From positions 124,001 through 188,000 of the forward strand of contig JADLCT010000014.1 of assembly GCA_020847045.1 (NCBI GenBank): DNA of 64,000 bases, in the 5' to 3' direction. This document shows positions 60,813 to 64,000 of the stretch, in pieces. Below the pieces are notes generated by a model, which was not told the origin of the DNA, did not search any database, and saw only the letters and a list, made by a program, of their open reading frames with translations. The position numbers and the translations under genes were made by a program. Within the stretch, counting starts at the first letter, position 1. Each line of letters opens with the position of its first letter. This DNA is from Bryobacterales bacterium (GTDB lineage: Bacteria; Acidobacteriota; Terriglobia; Bryobacterales; Bryobacteraceae).

Positions 60813-62336
60813 ATGCCTACCCGGAGTCAACTGCCCAAAGTCTGCATAGCGCTCGGCTTTGCCGATACGGCGACCCTGTTGCAACACGCGCGCGCCGAGG
60901 TGGACTCCGGGGAAACCTTTCTCGAGTTCCGTCTGGACTATCTCCCCAACCCCATCGATGGTATCGGCGCCATTCGCGGCTTTCTCGCCAGCCACCCCGA
61001 ATGCACTCTTATGGCCACCTGCCGCCGCCATCAGAACCATGGCCGCTTCAACGGCAGTATCGAGGAGCAGATCCGCATTCTGGACGCCGCCATCTCCGCC
61101 GGCGCCAAGGCCATTGACATCGAGATCGAATCGGCGGAGAACGCGGTGGTTCGCGTGGAGCAGCTTCGCAGCCGGGCTCTGGTGGTGGTTTCCTTCCACA
61201 ACTACGGGGGGACGCCCGCCATCGATCCGGTGCTGCGCCGCATGATGAAGGTGCCGGCCGACTGTTTCAAGCTGGTGACCACGGCGCGGAAGCCCTCCGA
61301 CAACTACCGTGTTCTGTCGGTGGCCAAATCCTATCCCAAGGTGCCCACCGTGCTGCTGGCCATGGGCGAGATGGGCCTGCCCACGCGCGTGCTGTCAGCC
61401 GCCATGGGCGGACTGTACACCTACGCGGCGCCGAACGCCGCCGAAGGCACCGCGCCGGGGCAGATCTCGGCCCGCCTGCTGCGCCACATCTACCGCATCG
61501 ACAAGTTTTCCAAGGCGGCCAAGGTCTATGGCGTCGTGGCCGACCCGGTGCGCCATTCCATTTCTCCCGCCGTGCACAATCGCGCGTTTCAAAGCCGCCG
61601 TCTTGACGCCGTCTACCTGCCTTTCCTCGTCCATCCCGCCCAATTGAAGGACTTTTTTACGATGGCCGGGAAGATGCCCCTGCAGGGGTGCAGCGTCACG
61701 ATTCCGCATAAGCAAAAGGTGATGCGCTATCTGGATTGGATCGATCCGCTGGCCCGCCGCATTGGCGCCGTGAACACCATCACGCGCCGGGCGGGCAGGT
61801 GGCGCGGAACCAACACCGACGTGGACGGCGTGCTGGTGCCCCTGAAGAAGAAGATCAACATCCCCAAGAGCTCGATCCTCGTTGTCGGCAATGGAGGAGC
61901 AGCGCGGGGAGCCGCGTTCGCACTGACCGGCGCCGGGGCCAAGGTATCCATCGTGGGACGAAACCCGGACCGTGTCCGCGCCCTGGGCAAGGCCTCCGGG
62001 GCCACTCCGCTTCTGAAGGAACAGCTTGCCGGCCTGCACTTCGACGCCATTCTGCACGCCACGCCGCTGGGCATGTTTCCCCACGCCAACGAGTGCTTCT
62101 TCGAAGACAAGATTCCGGGCGACCTGGTGTTCGACATGGTCTACAATCCGCTGGAGACCCAACTCATCAAGCGCGCGCGCGAGCAGCGCAAGGAGGTGAT
62201 TCCGGGCCTCACCATGTTCCTGGAACAGGCCGCCCATCAGTTTGAAACCTGGACCGGCGAAACGGCGCCCCGCCCGGTGATGGAGAAGGCCGCGCTGGAA
62301 GCGCTCAACGGCAACGGACACCCTGCCGTAAAATGA
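60813..62336 (+). CDS. Fused type I 3-dehydroquinate dehydratase and shikimate dehydrogenase (AroDE)
   Basis: 507 residues. The N-terminal domain (about 8-230) is type I dehydroquinase: FLEFRLDYL, SFHNY (active His near 129) and DCFKLVTTA with the Schiff-base Lys153. The C-terminal domain (about 238-500) is shikimate dehydrogenase: SISPAVHN, CSVTIPHKQ with the substrate Lys, GAVNT, NTDVDG and the NADP-binding GNGGAARGAAF. It carries out steps 3 and 4 of the shikimate pathway, as in plants. The domains are usually separate in bacteria. It starts 17 bp after the DeoC-like gene and may be co-transcribed. Confidence 0.93.
   Translation: MPTRSQLPKVCIALGFADTATLLQHARAEVDSGETFLEFRLDYLPNPIDGIGAIRGFLASHPECTLMATCRRHQNHGRFNGSIEEQIRILDAAISAGAKAIDIEIESAENAVVRVEQLRSRALVVVSFHNYGGTPAIDPVLRRMMKVPADCFKLVTTARKPSDNYRVLSVAKSYPKVPTVLLAMGEMGLPTRVLSAAMGGLYTYAAPNAAEGTAPGQISARLLRHIYRIDKFSKAAKVYGVVADPVRHSISPAVHNRAFQSRRLDAVYLPFLVHPAQLKDFFTMAGKMPLQGCSVTIPHKQKVMRYLDWIDPLARRIGAVNTITRRAGRWRGTNTDVDGVLVPLKKKINIPKSSILVVGNGGAARGAAFALTGAGAKVSIVGRNPDRVRALGKASGATPLLKEQLAGLHFDAILHATPLGMFPHANECFFEDKIPGDLVFDMVYNPLETQLIKRAREQRKEVIPGLTMFLEQAAHQFETWTGETAPRPVMEKAALEALNGNGHPAVK
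62329..62334 (+). promoter_or_regulatory. -10-like hexamer 6 nt before the small Tat protein
   Basis: TAAAAT overlaps the aroDE stop region and ends 6 nt before ATG 62341 (the gap reads GAGGGG, which may also act as a ribosome-binding site). Confidence 0.35.
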
Positions 62337-62340
62337 GGGG

Positions 62341-62556
62341 ATGGTGAGGGTGAACCGCCGCCAACTGACGGGCGCATTGCTGGCCGGCGCCGCGCAACTG
62401 AATGCCCAGACGCCTGCCGCCCAACAGGCCGTTCCGCAAGACGCTGACCAAATGCTGGCCGAGGCGCGGCGACAGGTGGCCGCCAACCGCTCCAGCCTGC
62501 ATCGATTCCCACTGCCCATGTCCACCGAGCCCGCCAGCGCCTTCAAGGCATCCTGA
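62341..62556 (+). CDS. 71-residue protein with Tat-type N-terminus
   Basis: 71 residues. The N-terminus RVNRRQLTGALLAGAAQLNAQ resembles a twin-arginine signal with hydrophobic Ala/Leu-rich core. The mature part is only about 47 residues, Ala/Gln-rich (DADQMLAEARRQVAANRS, about 35-52), and ends without a domain pattern. It lies between aroDE and an amidase, 4 bp after the first and 9 bp before the second. It may be a small accessory of the amidase, or the leftover N-terminus of a once longer exported enzyme. No family recognised. Confidence 0.55.
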   Translation: MVRVNRRQLTGALLAGAAQLNAQTPAAQQAVPQDADQMLAEARRQVAANRSSLHRFPLPMSTEPASAFKAS

Positions 62557-62565
62557 GGACTCCGC

Positions 62566-64000
62566 ATGCCTGTTGCCGACGAATCCGTCTTCTGGTTGAC
62601 CATCGCGGAGTTGAGCGCCAAGCTCCGCGCCAAGGAGTTCTCCTGCGTCGAGTTGACGAGAGCCTTCTGCGACCGCCTGGAGAGGTACGCACCGCGTTAC
62701 AACGCCCTTGCCACGCCGTTGCGCGAGGAGGCCATCCGCAAGGCCAAGGATGTCGACGGCGACCTGAAGCGTGGCCGCCACCGTTCGCCCGTCCACGGCA
62801 TTCCGTATGGCGCCAAGGACCTGCTCGCCTATCCCAACCATCCCACCACGTGGGGCGCCAAGCCTTACGCCGGGCAGGTGTTCGACGCGCCGGCCACCGT
62901 GCTGCGCAAACTCGATAGCGCCGGCGCCGTGCTCACCGGCAAACTGGCCATGGTGGAACTCGCCGGCGGCGGTGGTTATCTCTACCCTTCGGCCTCGCTG
63001 CAAGGACCCGGCCTGAATCCCTGGGACACGTCGAAGTGGAGTGGCGGGTCATCGTCCGGCTCCGGCAGCGCCGTGGCCGCCGGACTCACCACCTTCGCCA
63101 TCGGTTCGGAGACTTCGGGCTCCATTCTCACGCCCGCCGCCTTTTGCGGCCTTACGGCCCTGCGCCCCACCTACGGGCTGGTGAGCCGCGCCGGGGCCAT
63201 GGCGCTTTCCTGGACGCTCGACAAACTTGGACCGATGTGCCGCTCGGTCGAGGATTGCGGTCTGGTGCTGCAGGTGATCTCCGGTAAGGATGGCGACGAC
63301 CCGGGCAGCGCCGGCAAGAGCTACTATTACGCGCCGCAGTTCACCCGGAAGTTTTCCGACCTGCGCGTGGGCTTTGCTCCTTCTGATTGGGACTCCCTGC
63401 CATCGCCCGATGCCCGCACGCCGTTGCAGGCGGCGCTGGACGCGTTCAAAACGATGGGGCTCCAATGGAAAGAGGTGGAGCTGCCCGCCTTCCCGTATGG
63501 CCCCGTTCTCTCAATGGTGCTCGGAGGCGAAGCGGCCAGTGTGTTCGAGGAACTGATCACGTCGGGCAAGGTGGATGAGCTTGCCGACAAGACGCAGATC
63601 GCCGGCCTCAAGTCCTATCTCGACATCTCCGCGCGCGACTATCTGCGGGCCATGCGCGTCCGCACGCTGATTCAGGCGGAGATCCGCAAGATGTTCTACG
63701 ACGTCGATGTGTTGATCACGCCCACGCGCTCCACTGCGGCCTCGGGAGCAAATGAGCCACTCCGCAGCCGCGCGGGCGCCGCGCCTGCTCCAACCGCGCC
63801 GAGCAGCGGCTCTCCGCGCGGGTTGCGGGAGCACGTTCCGGCGATGAACCTGGCCGGCTATCCGGCGCTGACCATGCCGTGCGGATTCGCCGGGGCCCTG
63901 CCGCTGGGCATTACTCTGCTCACCCGGCCGTTCAACGAAAACACGTTGATCGCTCTCGGACTGGCCTATCAGTCGAACACCGATTGGCACAAACGCCATC
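62566..64000 (+). CDS. Amidase-signature enzyme (GatA/amidase type), cut at window end
   Basis: At least 478 residues from ATG 62566, with no stop before the window edge. The Ser-cisSer-Lys triad is in place: Lys84 in PYGAKDLLA, then the Gly/Ser-rich KWSGGSSSGSGSAVAAG near 157-174 and AIGSETSGSIL near 180, where the acylated Ser lies. Amidase-signature enzymes hydrolyse amides; GatA releases ammonia from glutamine for tRNA amidation. No gatB or gatC is near, so a stand-alone amidase is more likely. The frame is absent from neighbours because the stop is beyond the edge. No signal peptide of its own. Confidence 0.88.
   Translation, partial: MPVADESVFWLTIAELSAKLRAKEFSCVELTRAFCDRLERYAPRYNALATPLREEAIRKAKDVDGDLKRGRHRSPVHGIPYGAKDLLAYPNHPTTWGAKPYAGQVFDAPATVLRKLDSAGAVLTGKLAMVELAGGGGYLYPSASLQGPGLNPWDTSKWSGGSSSGSGSAVAAGLTTFAIGSETSGSILTPAAFCGLTALRPTYGLVSRAGAMALSWTLDKLGPMCRSVEDCGLVLQVISGKDGDDPGSAGKSYYYAPQFTRKFSDLRVGFAPSDWDSLPSPDARTPLQAALDAFKTMGLQWKEVELPAFPYGPVLSMVLGGEAASVFEELITSGKVDELADKTQIAGLKSYLDISARDYLRAMRVRTLIQAEIRKMFYDVDVLITPTRSTAASGANEPLRSRAGAAPAPTAPSSGSPRGLREHVPAMNLAGYPALTMPCGFAGALPLGITLLTRPFNENTLIALGLAYQSNTDWHKRH

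Overview
The window is about 64 kb of GC-rich, densely coding bacterial chromosome. It carries no rRNA, CRISPR array, insertion sequence or prophage that I can see. Gene content points to a Gram-negative soil-type Acidobacteriota, most likely of the Bryobacterales/Solibacter group. The signs are adjacent DUF1501 and DUF1800 genes, many secreted proteins of unknown role, a fused KdtA-LpxK protein, futalosine-type menaquinone genes, a complete Tol-Pal operon and a fused AroDE enzyme. The placement is inference from gene content; no database search was possible.

Layout. 1-11.4 kb: end of a hypothetical gene, two tandem thioredoxin-like proteins, a metallo-beta-lactamase-fold hydrolase, then a tightly packed series xdhC, mocA-like, asmA-like, a conserved unknown, a soluble lytic transglycosylase and an aminotransferase. 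11.4-15.5 kb: DUF1501/DUF1800 pair. 15.7-18.6 kb: larB, a UbiA prenyltransferase and mqnE. 18.6-22.5 kb: secreted cyclophilin, a small secreted protein, and fused kdtA-lpxK. 22.5-23.1 kb: an intergenic stretch holding a near-perfect sigma-54 promoter, a long inverted repeat able to form a 116-nt stem structure, and a small ORF. 23.1-32.2 kb: secreted hydrolases and esterases, an epimerase, a gluzincin/TPR protein, a GAF-ANTAR protein and a LamG-like protein. 32.2-33.7 kb: a solitary nuoB and orphan flagellar genes flaG and fliS. 33.7-45 kb: a glycosidase-like protein, a sigma-54 two-component system, and a divergent heavy-metal RND efflux operon (tolC-like, adaptor, DUF190, czcA-like). 45-51 kb: a nitric-oxide/redox-stress cluster (nsrR, a thioredoxin-fold protein, ric/scdA, nnrS, hemerythrin), divergent from a fused 2-oxoacid dehydrogenase E1, with an NsrR-type operator between them. 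50.9-53.9 kb: tRNA-Ser(CGA), an OsmC protein, an ECF sigma factor and recN. 54-59.2 kb: tolQ-tolR-tolA-tolB-pal-cpoB. 59.2-64 kb: a CBM9-like protein, a DeoC-like protein lacking the usual Schiff-base lysine, aroDE, a 71-residue Tat-type protein and an amidase cut by the window edge.

Three regulatory themes stand out. (1) At least eleven genes have a TATAAT-like hexamer ending only 6-9 nt before the start codon, the architecture expected of leaderless or near-leaderless mRNAs. (2) Sigma-54 signals: a strong -24/-12 element facing a structured RNA region, and a weaker one in front of the metal-efflux operon next to an NtrC-type regulator. (3) A well-matched NsrR operator lies inside overlapping divergent promoters. 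These are sequence readings and none has been tested.
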